From contig CANPXK010000003.1 of assembly GCA_947585965.1 (NCBI GenBank), forward strand, positions 1 to 64,000: DNA of 64,000 nt, written 5' to 3'. This stretch comes from an uncultured Clostridia bacterium. Lineage in GTDB: Bacteria; Bacillota; Clostridia; Oscillospirales; Acutalibacteraceae. Positions 1 through 8,941 of this stretch are shown here, one piece after another (position 1 is the stretch's first letter; every line of letters starts with the position of its first letter). The position numbers were made by a program, and so were the translations under genes. The notes under the pieces are model-generated. The model searched no databases, was not told the origin of the DNA, and saw nothing but the letters and a program-made list of their open reading frames with translations.

Positions 1-692
1 GTCTTATTTGTTTCCTCCCGCAATCTGTAAAATTCAAGTTTGTAATCCGCCATACTCAAAACAAGATCCATCCTATGTCTTTTTTTATCTATTCCTGTAT
101 ATTCAAAATCTTCTATATATAATAATTTTGTATTCCTGTCTATAACTGAGTTACTTACAAAATCAGTGTTTTCAACAGCACGGCGTTCATTATCAAATAT
201 ACTGTTAATAATTTTTATTTCTTGGTTCAGTTCCTCCCTATACTTTGGGTTTACGCTTCTGTATGCCTCTTTAAGTTCTTCAGAACTCACATTCTTTTCA
301 TCAAATTGAATTCCGTTTTTTTCCGACTCACCAATAAGATATTGTATAACATTTTCGTACAGCACATCCATGGTAAGCTCTTTAATTTCTACATCCATGG
401 CAGTTTCTTTAGTCACTGATTTATATTCCTCGATTTTCTCGTCACAGCATTTCTGAACATATCCTTCATAATCCAGAACATCATACTTATTATATTTAAG
501 CCACGGATAAAATCGTGAGCTGTCCTCGTCATTAATAAACATCAGACGGGTACTGTCGGATTTACTTTCCTTAAATATCTGATTTTTATAATCCGGAATC
601 ATATTTCCGCATACTGCTATGCCGAATATTTCCGTTAATCCTATTGCCCCTATCAGTACAAGAGAAACTATTATCTTTTTATTCAGCCTCAT
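1..692 (-). CDS. Membrane-anchored protein of unknown function (3' end off window)
   Basis: I do not recognise this protein. The reading frame starts with ATG at 692 and is open to the left edge, so only the first 230 residues are seen. It begins with a short basic stretch and a hydrophobic segment (about residues 6-30) that looks like an uncleaved signal anchor. A Cys at residue 28 follows hydrophobic residues, but IAVC is a poor lipobox. The rest is hydrophilic, with many Glu and Lys, and is probably extracytoplasmic. The start overlaps the last 14 bases of the sensor kinase gene, so it is the third gene of that operon and may be an output or accessory protein of the two-component system. 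The start has a GGAGG ribosome site about 8 bases upstream, inside the kinase gene. Confidence 0.6.
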   Translation of the reverse strand, partial: MRLNKKIIVSLVLIGAIGLTEIFGIAVCGNMIPDYKNQIFKESKSDSTRLMFINDEDSSRFYPWLKYNKYDVLDYEGYVQKCCDEKIEEYKSVTKETAMDVEIKELTMDVLYENVIQYLIGESEKNGIQFDEKNVSSEELKEAYRSVNPKYREELNQEIKIINSIFDNERRAVENTDFVSNSVIDRNTKLLYIEDFEYTGIDKKRHRMDLVLSMADYKLEFYRLREETNK

Positions 693-2136
693 TATTGCCT
701 ACCTCCGCCGTTTTTATCAATACCTGCACCTCTGTACCCTTTCCGGGTGTGCTTTCAAGTGTTATCCGGGCATTATGTTTTTTTGCTATTTCAGCACATA
801 ATGCAAGACCCAGACCTACTCCGCCCTGTTTTCTTGAACGTGATTTATCCACCATATAGAATGCCTCAAATATATGCTTCCTGTCCTCCTCGGATATTCC
901 TATTCCACTGTCCTTTACGGAAAACACTGCATAATCTCCGTCACGTTTGCAGGAAAGGTATATTTTTCCTCCCTCGCCCGAAGCCTTTACGGCATTGTCC
1001 AAAAGATTATATATAAGGGATTTAAATATATCCCGGTCGGCATTTATTGTCAGCGGCTCACAATAAACCGTAAGCTCAATCCCTTTTGCCTGTACTATCG
1101 GCATAAAAGCTATTTTCAGATCTCCCAGTATATTCTCCGTATTCACCGGTCTGAGTTCAAGAGAGCCGTTTCCTGATGATATAAGCTCCATAAGCTTTCC
1201 CGAAAGTGAACGTATACGCTTGGCTTCATCCACTATTATTCCCGAATATTCACTTAACTCATCGGGGGAAATATTTTTCTTTATCCTGAGTATTTCAGCA
1301 AAGCCGAGTATTGATGTCAGCGGAGTTTTTATCTCATGTGCAAGACTGTCAATAAAACGTTTCCGTTCCTCTGCGACCGTTTCTATTTTATTATAATTTT
1401 CCTCAACCGAGCCTGCCATTTTATTTATATTTTCGGAAAGTCTTTTCAACTCCTCGCTTCCCTTTACCTTAAGACGTTTGGAGTAATTCCCATGTGATAT
1501 TTCGTTTATGGATTTATTGATTTCCGCAAGCGGACATAAAAACAGCTTTATCATAATAAGCAAAATCAATGCGGTGACACAGGCGAGTATAACTGAAAGC
1601 ATTTGTGCAAATCTCAGTTGTCTTTCTCCCTCTGTGTATATTTCCGTTATATCCTGGGAGGTAACTACATAATACTCGTTCTCTTCAAGAATTATTTCCG
1701 AAGCCGCAAAAATATATGATTTTCCGTTAAAATCATTAATCAGAGAATAAATATCATTTTTGCTTTTTATTTTATCCAGTAATTCCGAGGGATTCACACT
1801 ATCGCTCCCGATACGTGTAAGCTCCCCTTTTTCGTCATATATAATGGTAATATTATCTTCAGCGAACTGCTTTAGTATCGTATTTTTTACTATATCATCA
1901 ATAGCATCTTTTGACATAACAAACTGATCCGACCTCAGACGCTCATAAGCTACATTGTTTTTTAATGTCGCACAAATAAATTCATGAGAAGAAACAGCAC
2001 GGCTTCTTTCTCTTGAAATCATAAGCGAACGATTATTCGTAAGTATAACGGCAACTGTTATATTAATCATTGCTATAACAAGAAATAATGTCGAAATAAA
2101 TATTTTGAACCAAAGTTTCAAAGACTTTCTCCTCAC
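679..2136 (-). CDS. Sensor histidine kinase (HAMP, HisKA, HATPase)
   Basis: Membrane sensor kinase of a two-component system, 485 residues. Visible domains: membrane segment 1 at about 12-33, an extracytoplasmic sensor of about 140 residues, membrane segment 2 at about 178-200, a HAMP linker to about 250, the dimerisation/phosphoacceptor helix with SLAHEIKTPL (His267), and an ATP-binding domain with the N box NLLDNAVKAS, G1 box DSGIGI and G2 box GGVGLGLAL. All catalytic boxes are intact, so it should autophosphorylate and pass phosphate to the regulator encoded just upstream, whose stop overlaps this start by 4 bases. The ligand is unknown; the sensor region has no domain I can name. The start is the ATG in that overlap. 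Confidence 0.92.
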   Translation of the reverse strand: MRRKSLKLWFKIFISTLFLVIAMINITVAVILTNNRSLMISRERSRAVSSHEFICATLKNNVAYERLRSDQFVMSKDAIDDIVKNTILKQFAEDNITIIYDEKGELTRIGSDSVNPSELLDKIKSKNDIYSLINDFNGKSYIFAASEIILEENEYYVVTSQDITEIYTEGERQLRFAQMLSVILACVTALILLIMIKLFLCPLAEINKSINEISHGNYSKRLKVKGSEELKRLSENINKMAGSVEENYNKIETVAEERKRFIDSLAHEIKTPLTSILGFAEILRIKKNISPDELSEYSGIIVDEAKRIRSLSGKLMELISSGNGSLELRPVNTENILGDLKIAFMPIVQAKGIELTVYCEPLTINADRDIFKSLIYNLLDNAVKASGEGGKIYLSCKRDGDYAVFSVKDSGIGISEEDRKHIFEAFYMVDKSRSRKQGGVGLGLALCAEIAKKHNARITLESTPGKGTEVQVLIKTAEVGNNEAE

Positions 2137-2792
2137 TCTTTATTTTCAAGTCTGTATCCGAGCTTAGGCACCGTAATAAGTGAATTCTGGATTTCAAGCT
2201 TTTTTCTTATCTGCTGTACATGAGCGTCAACCGTCCTTGTTTCTCCCGTAAAATCATATCCCCATACAACCGAAAGCAATCTTTCCCTTGTCAGGGCAAT
2301 ATCAATGTTTTTCAGAAAATACACAAAAAGCTCAAATTCCTTGGGAGTCAGGGTTATATCCCTGTCATTCTTTTTTACTGTATGCTTTGCAACATCGACG
2401 GTTATATCACCGTATATAAAAACAGTTTTATGCTTGTTTCTCCTTCGCAGTATTACCTCTATCCTTGCAAGAAGCTCCACAGGTTCAAACGGCTTTACAA
2501 CATAATCCTCCGCACCAAGCTTAAGACCCCTTACCTTATCCGTTACATCCTGAAGTGCCGTAAGAAAAATTACAGGTGTCTTTTCTGTATTGATGTTTTT
2601 AACAACCTCAAATCCGCTGCATCCCGGGAGCATTATATCAAGTAAAACTAAATCATAATTATTATGTTTTATTTTCTCCGTTGCTTCAAGTCCATCGCCG
2701 CAAGTGTCGGATTCATATCCTGCAATAGATACTGTGACTTCAAGCATCTTTCTTATATTTTCATCATCTTCTGCAATAAGCAATTTTATCAT
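2133..2792 (-). CDS. OmpR/PhoB-family response regulator
   Basis: DNA-binding response regulator, 219 residues. The receiver domain covers about residues 1-115 with the acidic pocket EDD (8-10), phosphoacceptor Asp52 in LLDIMLPG, Thr78 and Lys100 in VVKPFEP. A winged-helix C-terminal domain follows from about 125 to 216, ending with the typical VPKLGYRL wing. It is first in an operon with the sensor kinase (ATGA overlap) and a partial membrane protein. The sequence between this gene and the divergent oxidoreductase gene (2793-3022) is AT-rich and must hold the promoters of both. Target genes are unknown. Confidence 0.93.
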   Translation of the reverse strand: MIKLLIAEDDENIRKMLEVTVSIAGYESDTCGDGLEATEKIKHNNYDLVLLDIMLPGCSGFEVVKNINTEKTPVIFLTALQDVTDKVRGLKLGAEDYVVKPFEPVELLARIEVILRRRNKHKTVFIYGDITVDVAKHTVKKNDRDITLTPKEFELFVYFLKNIDIALTRERLLSVVWGYDFTGETRTVDAHVQQIRKKLEIQNSLITVPKLGYRLENKE

Positions 2793-2934
2793 TCTATCAA
2801 TATCCTTTCAATATTTTGCAACGTCAATATTATAACATTTATCTATTTAATAATAAAGCAGACAAATAACATAAATATCATGGATATGTAAGAATTTTGT
2901 AAAAATATTTTTTATTGATGTGCAAATATTCTTC

Positions 2935-2963
2935 TTTAAATTATAAATTCTTTATGTTATGAT
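2935..2963 (+). promoter_or_regulatory. Candidate promoter of the flavin oxidoreductase gene
   Basis: TTTAAA (2935-2940), a 17-base spacer and TATGAT (2958-2963), about 60 bases upstream of the start codon at 3023. The -35 matches the vegetative consensus at four of six positions, so this is only moderately convincing. Confidence 0.4.
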
Positions 2964-3022
2964 TACCTTAGAATGTTATTGCATACATTCAATAAATAAC
3001 TACATTTAAGTGAGGATGCACT

Positions 3023-3586
3023 ATGAAAAAAATTTTGTACATTAATGCCTGTATAAGACCTGATTCACGCACAAATCAATTAGCCGAAAAGCTTTTAAAC
3101 TTACTTGACGGTAAAATAACGCAGATTAATACTGACAACTGCGGTATTGCTCCACTTACTCTCAGTGCATTGGAAGAACGTGAAAAACTTATTGCAGACG
3201 GCAATTTTTCCGCTCCGGAATTTGAAAATGCACGTCTTTTTGCCGATGCCGATATCATTGTTATTTCAGCTCCGTATTGGGATATGTCATTCCCGTCCGC
3301 ACTTAAGGTTTATTTTGAAAACATCACAATTCGCGGTCTGACCTTCGGTTATACTGACGAAGGTGTCCCGAAAGGACTATGTAATGCGGATAAACTTTAT
3401 TACGTTACAACAGCCGGAGGAAAGATTTTTCATAATTTCGGCTTTGAATATGTTGATGCCCTCGTAAAAGGATTTTACGGAATAAAGGATACCGTTCTTA
3501 TCTCTGCCGAAGGACTTGATATTGAAGGAGCAGACGTAAAAAAAATACTTGAAGATGCAGAAAAAAACATTCGCATCCTTAAATAA
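3023..3586 (+). CDS. NAD(P)H-dependent flavin oxidoreductase (flavodoxin-like fold)
   Basis: 187-residue cytoplasmic protein of the FMN-dependent NADH-azoreductase / NAD(P)H quinone oxidoreductase family. It starts with a beta strand and the phosphate-binding loop region NACIRPDSRT, typical of the flavodoxin-like FMN site. The segment SAPYWDMSFPSALKVYFEN (about 85-103) is the family's second flavin-contact loop and dimer helix, and TTAGG (about 130) is the third. The likely reaction is two-electron reduction of quinones, azo or nitro compounds with NAD(P)H; the natural substrate cannot be told. It stands alone between the divergent two-component operon and the protease gene, with a GTGAGGATG-type ribosome site just before the ATG. 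Confidence 0.85.
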   Translation: MKKILYINACIRPDSRTNQLAEKLLNLLDGKITQINTDNCGIAPLTLSALEEREKLIADGNFSAPEFENARLFADADIIVISAPYWDMSFPSALKVYFENITIRGLTFGYTDEGVPKGLCNADKLYYVTTAGGKIFHNFGFEYVDALVKGFYGIKDTVLISAEGLDIEGADVKKILEDAEKNIRILK

Positions 3587-3601
3587 AATATTCTTGATAT
3601 A

Positions 3602-3630
3602 TTGTCAATCTACCTGAAATAGTTTATAAT
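3602..3630 (+). promoter_or_regulatory. Promoter of the C1-family protease gene
   Basis: TTGTCA (3602-3607), 17-base spacer, TATAAT (3625-3630): a near-consensus vegetative promoter. It gives a 5' leader of about 75 bases before the ATG at 3712. Confidence 0.7.
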
Positions 3631-3646
3631 TAACATTATTAAGATG

Positions 3647-3682
3647 ACTGTCGAAAAAGGTTCAGCAACCGATAAACGACAG
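3647..3682 (+). promoter_or_regulatory. Stem-loop in the leader of the protease gene
   Basis: CTGTCG (3647-3652) pairs with CGACAG (3677-3682) and encloses a smaller hairpin GGTT-CAGC-AACC. The structure sits between the promoter and the ribosome binding site AAGGAG near 3701. No known riboswitch core could be matched. It could affect message stability or translation. Confidence 0.4.
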
Positions 3683-3711
3683 GCAAATTTATTAAATAAG
3701 GAGTAGGTGAA

Positions 3712-6700
3712 ATGAAAACAAAATTTCCAAAACGGTCTTTAAGTGCTTTCATAGCACTAACGATCCTGTCATGTGCAACTCCCGCATTTGCAGTAACAGG
3801 ATCAAAAGACAGCCAAGCATCAGCCGCCACACCTGATAAAAAGGAATATATATCCGCGGATGCAGATCATTCAAGTTCAATAGCACCCGTGAGTAAGGAG
3901 TTTGTCCAATACCTTAAATCACCGGATGATTATGGCACAAATATTCCTTCACCTATTGATTTTAGTTATCTTGCCGATTCATACAAAAACAGCAGTCTTG
4001 CTAAAAACTTAAACGAAAATGAACTGCCGGAAAGTTATGATCTGCGTGATTACGGAAGAGTCCCGAGAGTTGAAAATCAAGGCTCTTACGGAACTTGTTG
4101 GGCGTTTGCAGCAAATTCTTCCGCAGAATCCGGAATCATTAAACAGTTTCCGTCAATTTCTCTCTCAAAAGCACATCTCGCCTGGTTCAGCTACGCAGGT
4201 CTTGCCGAAAGTGAACTTTATGAACGAGCCAGAGATTATAGTTCTTCAATATTTGATTTCGGTGGTTCATATATTGTCTCGGCTGCAGCTATGTCCGCCT
4301 GGAAAGGTCCTGTTTTGTCTGATAAGCTTCCATACAGTGCGATAGATGATTATAATATGGATCTATCCTCTTTTGAAGACCTTCGATATGATGCTGATTT
4401 TCATCTTCAGGATGTCCTGTTCGTACCATCTGATAAAAGCAATTCTGAACTTAACTCAGATTTATTGAAAAGTACCATTATCGAATACGGATGTACAACT
4501 ATAGATTATAATTCTTCAGATGAATACTATAATTACAAAACAAATTCCCACTATTGTTATGATGATCAAATTTCTAACCATGCGGTTTTGGTTGTCGGCT
4601 GGGACGATAATTATCCCAAAGAAAATTTCAATTCGGATCACCAACCGGAACATAACGGTGCCTGGCTTATTGAAAACAGTTGGGGAGCAGATTATGGTGA
4701 CAGCGGTTTTTTCTGGCTTTCATATTACGACAAAAGTGTATGTTATAACCCTAAATGTTTTTATAATCTTGAATCGGCAGACAATTATACCACAAACTAT
4801 CAATATGACTTAACAGGCTATCAATTATTACTAAACAGCAATTATACTAATGGAGACGAGGACAAAACTGCTTATGCGGCAAATCTTTTTACAGCTAAGG
4901 ACAATGAACAGCTCGAAGCTGTATCATTTTATACGACTGATGCCGATACTCAGTATCAGATAAGCATTTATACCGATTTGTCATCAAAAGATCCTAAATC
5001 AGGTAAACTTGTATATTCGGGCGAAACTAATACTGAGCCTTATGCAGGATATCACACCATTGAACTTGAAAATGCTGTAAAGCTTACGAAAAATACTGAT
5101 TTTTCGGTTATTGTAAAACTTTCCAATCCTAATTATGAGTACCCTGTTGCAGTTAATTGTTCTTACTCAAGCGTAAGAAAAGATGAGCTTGAATATTCTG
5201 TTTCCAAGGGAGTAGGTTTTATAAGTCCTGACGGCGATATGTGGGAAGATGTAAATGAATATTCATATTTTGACAGTTCATTAAATCCGGCAATACACTG
5301 TATAATGAGCTGTGCGTGTATAAAAGCATTTACAAATCCGTTGCCTGAAGACAATGAAGCTATCTCTAATGTCAGATTTTCGGAACTTGAAGGTCCGATA
5401 GCAATTGGAACAAAATTATATCTTGACGGCGATCAAACAATAAACTATCAGATCGATGGCGGAGATGTAAAAACTTATGATGGTGCAATTACTATTGATA
5501 AACCCTGTACAATTACTGCCTGGGGTGTAAAAGACGGTAAAACGGGAAACAAAGTAAGCCGCACATATACAATGGCTTCCGCTCAGCTTTGCGACTTAGT
5601 TTCAGATAACGGCACTGTAAATAATCTCGAAATAAATGATAAGGAGCCTGTTGAAATTTATCTTAAGGCAAACAAAAAAATAAGATTTTGTCCCAGAAGT
5701 GAAGATAATATAGAAGTAGACGGCAAAAAAACAGCCTCAGACGAATGGACGGATTATTATTCACTTTCAGCCAATGAAGGCAGCAAGGAAATAAAAATTG
5801 AAGTTTCCGGTGAAGGAAAAAATACAACAACTTATGTTTTAAAACTCATAAACATAAACAAATACGATGACATCTCTATAGATTATGAAAAAGAAACGAT
5901 AAGCTATAATGAAGATATCTATGAAGTAGTTGATAAAAACGGAAAGTTCATCCCCAACGGTTCTTCAGTATCGGATTATTCCGTTCTTAACAACGACAAT
6001 AACGAATACGAATATTTTGTTATATCGGATAAGCAAACAGGGGATTTTTCGGGATATCTGTATATACCTAAACGGCAATATCTCTCGCTGCCGTCCGATC
6101 CTGTAGATTTAACAGCCGAAGCTTCAAATTTTGCCTGCGGTCCTAACACTGTATGGAGCAGCAGTGAGGATAATTTTACCGAAATACACATAGATACAAA
6201 TAAAACAATATCTTTTAAGCCGGGAGTAACCTACCATGTATGGAAAATGGCAGATGAAAACAGCGGATTTGTTTCGGATATTTCTACAATTGAAATTGCG
6301 GACAGACCTGATGCACCGGTTGTAACGGTAGAAGATATAGCTGCAGATTATATCAGACTTAGTACAGCGGATGGATGCGAATACAGATTACCGGACGGAG
6401 AATGGCAGGACAGTCCTGAATTTGACTTGCTTGAACCGAACACAACATATAACTTTGAGGTAAGAATAAAATCCGGATATGATGATGAAAATGGCACTAA
6501 AGCACATTTTGCTTCGGAAATTACAACTGTTACTGCCACAACCTTAGAAGGAGAATTTTTCCCTGTTAGGTTTGTTTATCATGGAACGGAATTTTTTGCT
6601 GCGGATTACGGACTGCATATTGGAGAAAATGTACTTGATGTAACTGAAGATCTTCTTTTATCGGGAGAATTCGGATTTATCAAAGCTGATAATCAGGAAG

Positions 6701-7536
6701 ACGTCATAACCGTAAACGTAAGCAATAATGACGGCAAGTTTGTTGCAGACCGTGACATTATACTCAATGTTGAAATGATAAACTATGATGACGACGGAAA
6801 TCAGGTGCCTGTATCCGCAAGTGATTATACCTGTACAATATACTATCAAAATACTGATAGTGGTGAAATCATAGATAGTCAAATATATCAATTCCCAACT
6901 CCGGGTTATGTTGAAGCAGATGATATACACATACCTGAAGGTTATCTTCCTGACTATGAATATGAAGACCTCAATGTGCCGTATTTAGATTTTTATGAAG
7001 GAATCTGGAGAGTTTACGGTCAAGCACTTGTATTACCGATAACTATGAACGTTGACCCCTCTGAACCTTCGGACGAGCAATCCTCCGATGTACCCTCTGA
7101 GCCTTCGGACGAGCAATCCTCCGATGTACCCTCTGAGCCTTCGGACGAGCAATCTTCCGATGTACCCTCTGAACCTTCGGACGAGCAATCCTCCGATGTA
7201 CCCTCCGAGTCTTCGGACGAACAATCCTCCAATGTACCCTCTGAGCCTTCGGACGAGCAATCTTCTGATGTACCCTCCGAGCCTTCGGACGAACAGTCCT
7301 CCAATGTCGCATCTGAACCTGACAGAAATCCGACTATCGGTGTAACATCCGAACCCTCCGATAACGAACCGTCAGACAACAATCAGAATATAAGTACAGA
7401 TAATCAAAACACCGATAATAACCCTGTAAGCACCGGAGAAAACGCAACACCCATTACAATTTTAACTGTTTCCGTCCTTATTTCTGTTATAACCATAGCA
7501 ATTGTTTCAAGCAAAAAGAAAAAACACATGAATTAA
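3712..7536 (+). CDS. Large secreted papain-family (C1) cysteine protease with wall-anchor-like tail
   Basis: 1274-residue secreted protein. Residues 1-27 are a signal peptide ending CATPAFA. The peptidase domain spans about 105-350 and has the papain-type residues: oxyanion Gln in VENQGSYGTCWAF, catalytic Cys129, His290 in NHAVLVVGW and Asn322 in IENSWG. A beta-rich domain follows (about 360-510), of the kind found behind C1 domains in gut Firmicutes surface proteases, then a chitobiase-C-terminal-like module (about 535-600) and Fn3-like modules (about 800-900). A 12-residue Pro/Ser/Glu/Asp repeat (about 1116-1199) looks like a wall-spanning linker. The tail has NPVSTGE, a hydrophobic helix and SSKKKKHMN, like a cell-wall sorting signal but not LPXTG. 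It probably digests extracellular protein while tethered to the wall. Start chosen by the AAGGAG site at 3701 and the signal peptide. No partner genes are adjacent. Confidence 0.85.
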   Translation: MKTKFPKRSLSAFIALTILSCATPAFAVTGSKDSQASAATPDKKEYISADADHSSSIAPVSKEFVQYLKSPDDYGTNIPSPIDFSYLADSYKNSSLAKNLNENELPESYDLRDYGRVPRVENQGSYGTCWAFAANSSAESGIIKQFPSISLSKAHLAWFSYAGLAESELYERARDYSSSIFDFGGSYIVSAAAMSAWKGPVLSDKLPYSAIDDYNMDLSSFEDLRYDADFHLQDVLFVPSDKSNSELNSDLLKSTIIEYGCTTIDYNSSDEYYNYKTNSHYCYDDQISNHAVLVVGWDDNYPKENFNSDHQPEHNGAWLIENSWGADYGDSGFFWLSYYDKSVCYNPKCFYNLESADNYTTNYQYDLTGYQLLLNSNYTNGDEDKTAYAANLFTAKDNEQLEAVSFYTTDADTQYQISIYTDLSSKDPKSGKLVYSGETNTEPYAGYHTIELENAVKLTKNTDFSVIVKLSNPNYEYPVAVNCSYSSVRKDELEYSVSKGVGFISPDGDMWEDVNEYSYFDSSLNPAIHCIMSCACIKAFTNPLPEDNEAISNVRFSELEGPIAIGTKLYLDGDQTINYQIDGGDVKTYDGAITIDKPCTITAWGVKDGKTGNKVSRTYTMASAQLCDLVSDNGTVNNLEINDKEPVEIYLKANKKIRFCPRSEDNIEVDGKKTASDEWTDYYSLSANEGSKEIKIEVSGEGKNTTTYVLKLININKYDDISIDYEKETISYNEDIYEVVDKNGKFIPNGSSVSDYSVLNNDNNEYEYFVISDKQTGDFSGYLYIPKRQYLSLPSDPVDLTAEASNFACGPNTVWSSSEDNFTEIHIDTNKTISFKPGVTYHVWKMADENSGFVSDISTIEIADRPDAPVVTVEDIAADYIRLSTADGCEYRLPDGEWQDSPEFDLLEPNTTYNFEVRIKSGYDDENGTKAHFASEITTVTATTLEGEFFPVRFVYHGTEFFAADYGLHIGENVLDVTEDLLLSGEFGFIKADNQEDVITVNVSNNDGKFVADRDIILNVEMINYDDDGNQVPVSASDYTCTIYYQNTDSGEIIDSQIYQFPTPGYVEADDIHIPEGYLPDYEYEDLNVPYLDFYEGIWRVYGQALVLPITMNVDPSEPSDEQSSDVPSEPSDEQSSDVPSEPSDEQSSDVPSEPSDEQSSDVPSESSDEQSSNVPSEPSDEQSSDVPSEPSDEQSSNVASEPDRNPTIGVTSEPSDNEPSDNNQNISTDNQNTDNNPVSTGENATPITILTVSVLISVITIAIVSSKKKKHMN
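7057..7308 (+). repeat. Seven tandem 36-base repeats inside the protease gene
   Basis: Each 36-base unit encodes the 12 residues PSEPSDEQSSDV with few changes (one Pro to Ser, two Asp to Asn, one final Val to Ala context). The units are in frame and the DNA copies are nearly identical, so the copy number may vary between strains by slippage. It forms the predicted wall-spanning linker. Confidence 0.9.
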
Positions 7537-7563
7537 TAAAGAGCGGCTGACAGATAGATTTAT

Positions 7564-7584
7564 CCCCCGTCTTAAAGGCGGGGG
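7564..7584 (+). terminator. GC-rich hairpin after the protease gene, resembling an IS200/IS605 end
   Basis: CCCCCGTC (7564-7571) pairs with GGCGGGGG (7577-7584), followed by ACTTCTCTTT. It can terminate the protease transcript. The GGCGGGGG-ACTTCT arrangement also resembles the hairpins at the ends of the short IS200/IS605-type element at 34841-35230, so this may be a lone remnant end. No transposase remains nearby. Confidence 0.5.
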
Positions 7585-7611
7585 ACTTCTCTTTATCCAT
7601 TAGATTAAAAA

Positions 7612-7659
7612 TCTAAAATAAAAAATATTGCGTTCGACAAGATAGTTGAACGCAATATT
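7612..7659 (-). terminator. Intrinsic terminator of tRNA-Leu
   Basis: A perfect 12-base inverted repeat, AATATTGCGTTC at 7624-7635 and GAACGCAATATT at 7648-7659. Read on the minus strand it is followed by a T-rich stretch (down to about 7612). It lies just after the 3' end of the tRNA. Confidence 0.8.
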
Positions 7660-7682
7660 TATAACAATGGATTTTCCTGCAA

Positions 7683-7763
7683 TGCGGGTGACAGGACTTG
7701 AACCTGCACGGTTTTGCCACCAGAACCTAAATCTGGCGCGTCTGCCAATTCCGCCACACCCGC
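7683..7763 (-). tRNA. tRNA-Leu (anticodon UAG)
   Basis: Minus-strand class II tRNA. The acceptor stem GCGGGTG pairs with CACCCGC and the discriminator is A. The anticodon stem CCAGA/TCTGG encloses loop TTTAGGT, giving anticodon TAG, which reads CUA and other CUN leucine codons. A long variable arm and the T-arm GTTCAAGTC are present. The 3' CCA is not encoded. It has its own promoter and terminator, so it is transcribed alone. Confidence 0.95.
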
Positions 7764-7807
7764 ATATATAAATAAAAAACTTTCCGCCTGCTTTCGGCAC
7801 AAGTGTT

Positions 7808-7836
7808 ATTATACATAATAAATCTTTATTTGTCAA
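7808..7836 (-). promoter_or_regulatory. Promoter of tRNA-Leu
   Basis: On the minus strand: TTGACA (7836-7831), 17-base spacer, TATAAT (7813-7808). This is a perfect consensus vegetative promoter about 45 bases upstream of the mature tRNA 5' end. Confidence 0.85.
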
Positions 7837-7850
7837 CAACTAATTGTCAA

Positions 7851-7888
7851 ACATAAGGAGTGATATTTTTATTTAAATATCCTTATGT
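7851..7888. repeat. AT-rich palindrome upstream of the tRNA promoter
   Basis: ACATAAGG (7851-7858) and CCTTATGT (7881-7888) flank a further ATATTT/AAATAT match. The hairpin has no U-run, so it is not a clear terminator. It may be an operator or a boundary element. The rest of 7889-8079 holds nothing I can identify. Confidence 0.4.
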
Positions 7889-8079
7889 GTCAATTGTATC
7901 ACAATGGTTATCATGCATTTTTGTTTAAAATCACCTCTGACGGACATAACATTTTTGCGTATAACATTAATGCAGCGGTCGGCTCTCAATGCGTAAATCC
8001 GGTCGTTGTTTTGATTAAAAAACATATTATAAATTTACCAAGGAAAAAGAACCCGTGCCGGTAAAATAATTTTAATAGG

Positions 8080-8121
8080 AGAACTCCTTACCTCCAAAAA
8101 TGAAAGTAAGGAGTTCTTTTT
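8080..8121. terminator. Terminator hairpin just after sigE
   Basis: GAACTCCTTAC (8081-8091) pairs with GTAAGGAGTTC (8106-8116). It lies about 13 bases after the sigE stop codon. The U-run is best on the plus strand (TTTTTAT), weaker on the minus strand, so orientation is uncertain, but its position suits the end of the sigE transcript. Confidence 0.6.
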
Positions 8122-8134
8122 ATACGGCTTATTA

Positions 8135-8869
8135 TCATGCACTCTTGCTGTCGTCGCTGATTTCTCTTTTCAGACGTCGTATTATCTTCTTTTCAAGACG
8201 TGATATATACGACTGAGATATTCCCAGCATATCCGCCACTTCCTTTTGTGTATGTGCCTTCTTTCCGTTAAGACCGAACCGAAGCTCCATTATGGAAAAC
8301 TCACGCTCATTAAGACGGTTTACAGCCTGCAGCAACTGATTTTCCTCCGATTCCTTTTCTATACGCATATTGACCATATCGCTGTCGCTGCCGAGAATAT
8401 CGGCAATAAGAAGCTCGTTTCCGTCATAGTCCACATTAAGCGGTTCGTCAATTGAAATTTCGTTTTTCTGCTGTGAAGTCTTACGCAAAAACATAAGTAT
8501 TTCATTTTCGATACAGCGTGATGCATAGGTGGCAAGTTTTATTCCCTTTTCCGGTCGGAATGTATTGACAGCCTTGATAAGTCCTATTGTCCCGATTGAT
8601 ATAAGATCCTCAACGCACAGATTTGATGATTCAAATTTTTTCGCTATATACACAACAAGCCTCAGATTATGCGTTATAAGCGGCTCCCTTGCACTTTCAT
8701 CACCATTCTGAATACGCTGCATAATTTCATTTTCCTCCTCCGCATTGAGAGGCGGAGGTAATGTTTCGGGGCCGTTTATGTAATATATCCCCTCTTTGCC
8801 CATAATCATCATACGAAGCTTTGCAATGCCGCTGACTGCCAACTCAGAAATCTCTTTCAATTTACTCAT
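8135..8869 (-). CDS. sigE: Sporulation sigma factor SigE (made as pro-protein)
   Basis: 244-residue RNA polymerase sigma factor that drives early mother-cell genes during sporulation. The first about 30 residues form the hydrophobic/basic pro-sequence removed by SpoIIGA, ending near [15 protein letters not shown], very close to the Bacillus subtilis SigE junction. Region 2 follows with [30 protein letters not shown] and [14 protein letters not shown], and region 4 ends with the helix-turn-helix [17 protein letters not shown]. The start is the ATG 6 bases after GGGG. spoIIGA lies directly upstream, as expected. In many relatives sigG follows; here a hairpin and tRNA-Leu follow instead. Confidence 0.95.
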   Translation of the reverse strand: MSKLKEISELAVSGIAKLRMMIMGKEGIYYINGPETLPPPLNAEEENEIMQRIQNGDESAREPLITHNLRLVVYIAKKFESSNLCVEDLISIGTIGLIKAVNTFRPEKGIKLATYASRCIENEILMFLRKTSQQKNEISIDEPLNVDYDGNELLIADILGSDSDMVNMRIEKESEENQLLQAVNRLNEREFSIMELRFGLNGKKAHTQKEVADMLGISQSYISRLEKKIIRRLKREISDDSKSA

Positions 8870-8941
8870 ATCATACCCCTTTGTGCAATATATACACTGT
8901 CAGTTTTCGTAGCCGCCTGTTTCTCATGCTCATATACATTT

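Noticed and set aside
3640-3711. c-di-GMP or preQ1 riboswitch in the protease leader
   Set aside because: The bases ACAGGCAAA and GGTTCAGC recall such RNAs, but the conserved cores and second stems are missing.
7057-7308. Seven 36-base tandem repeats as a CRISPR array
   Set aside because: The units are contiguous without spacers and code in frame for a Pro/Ser/Glu/Asp linker inside the protease gene.
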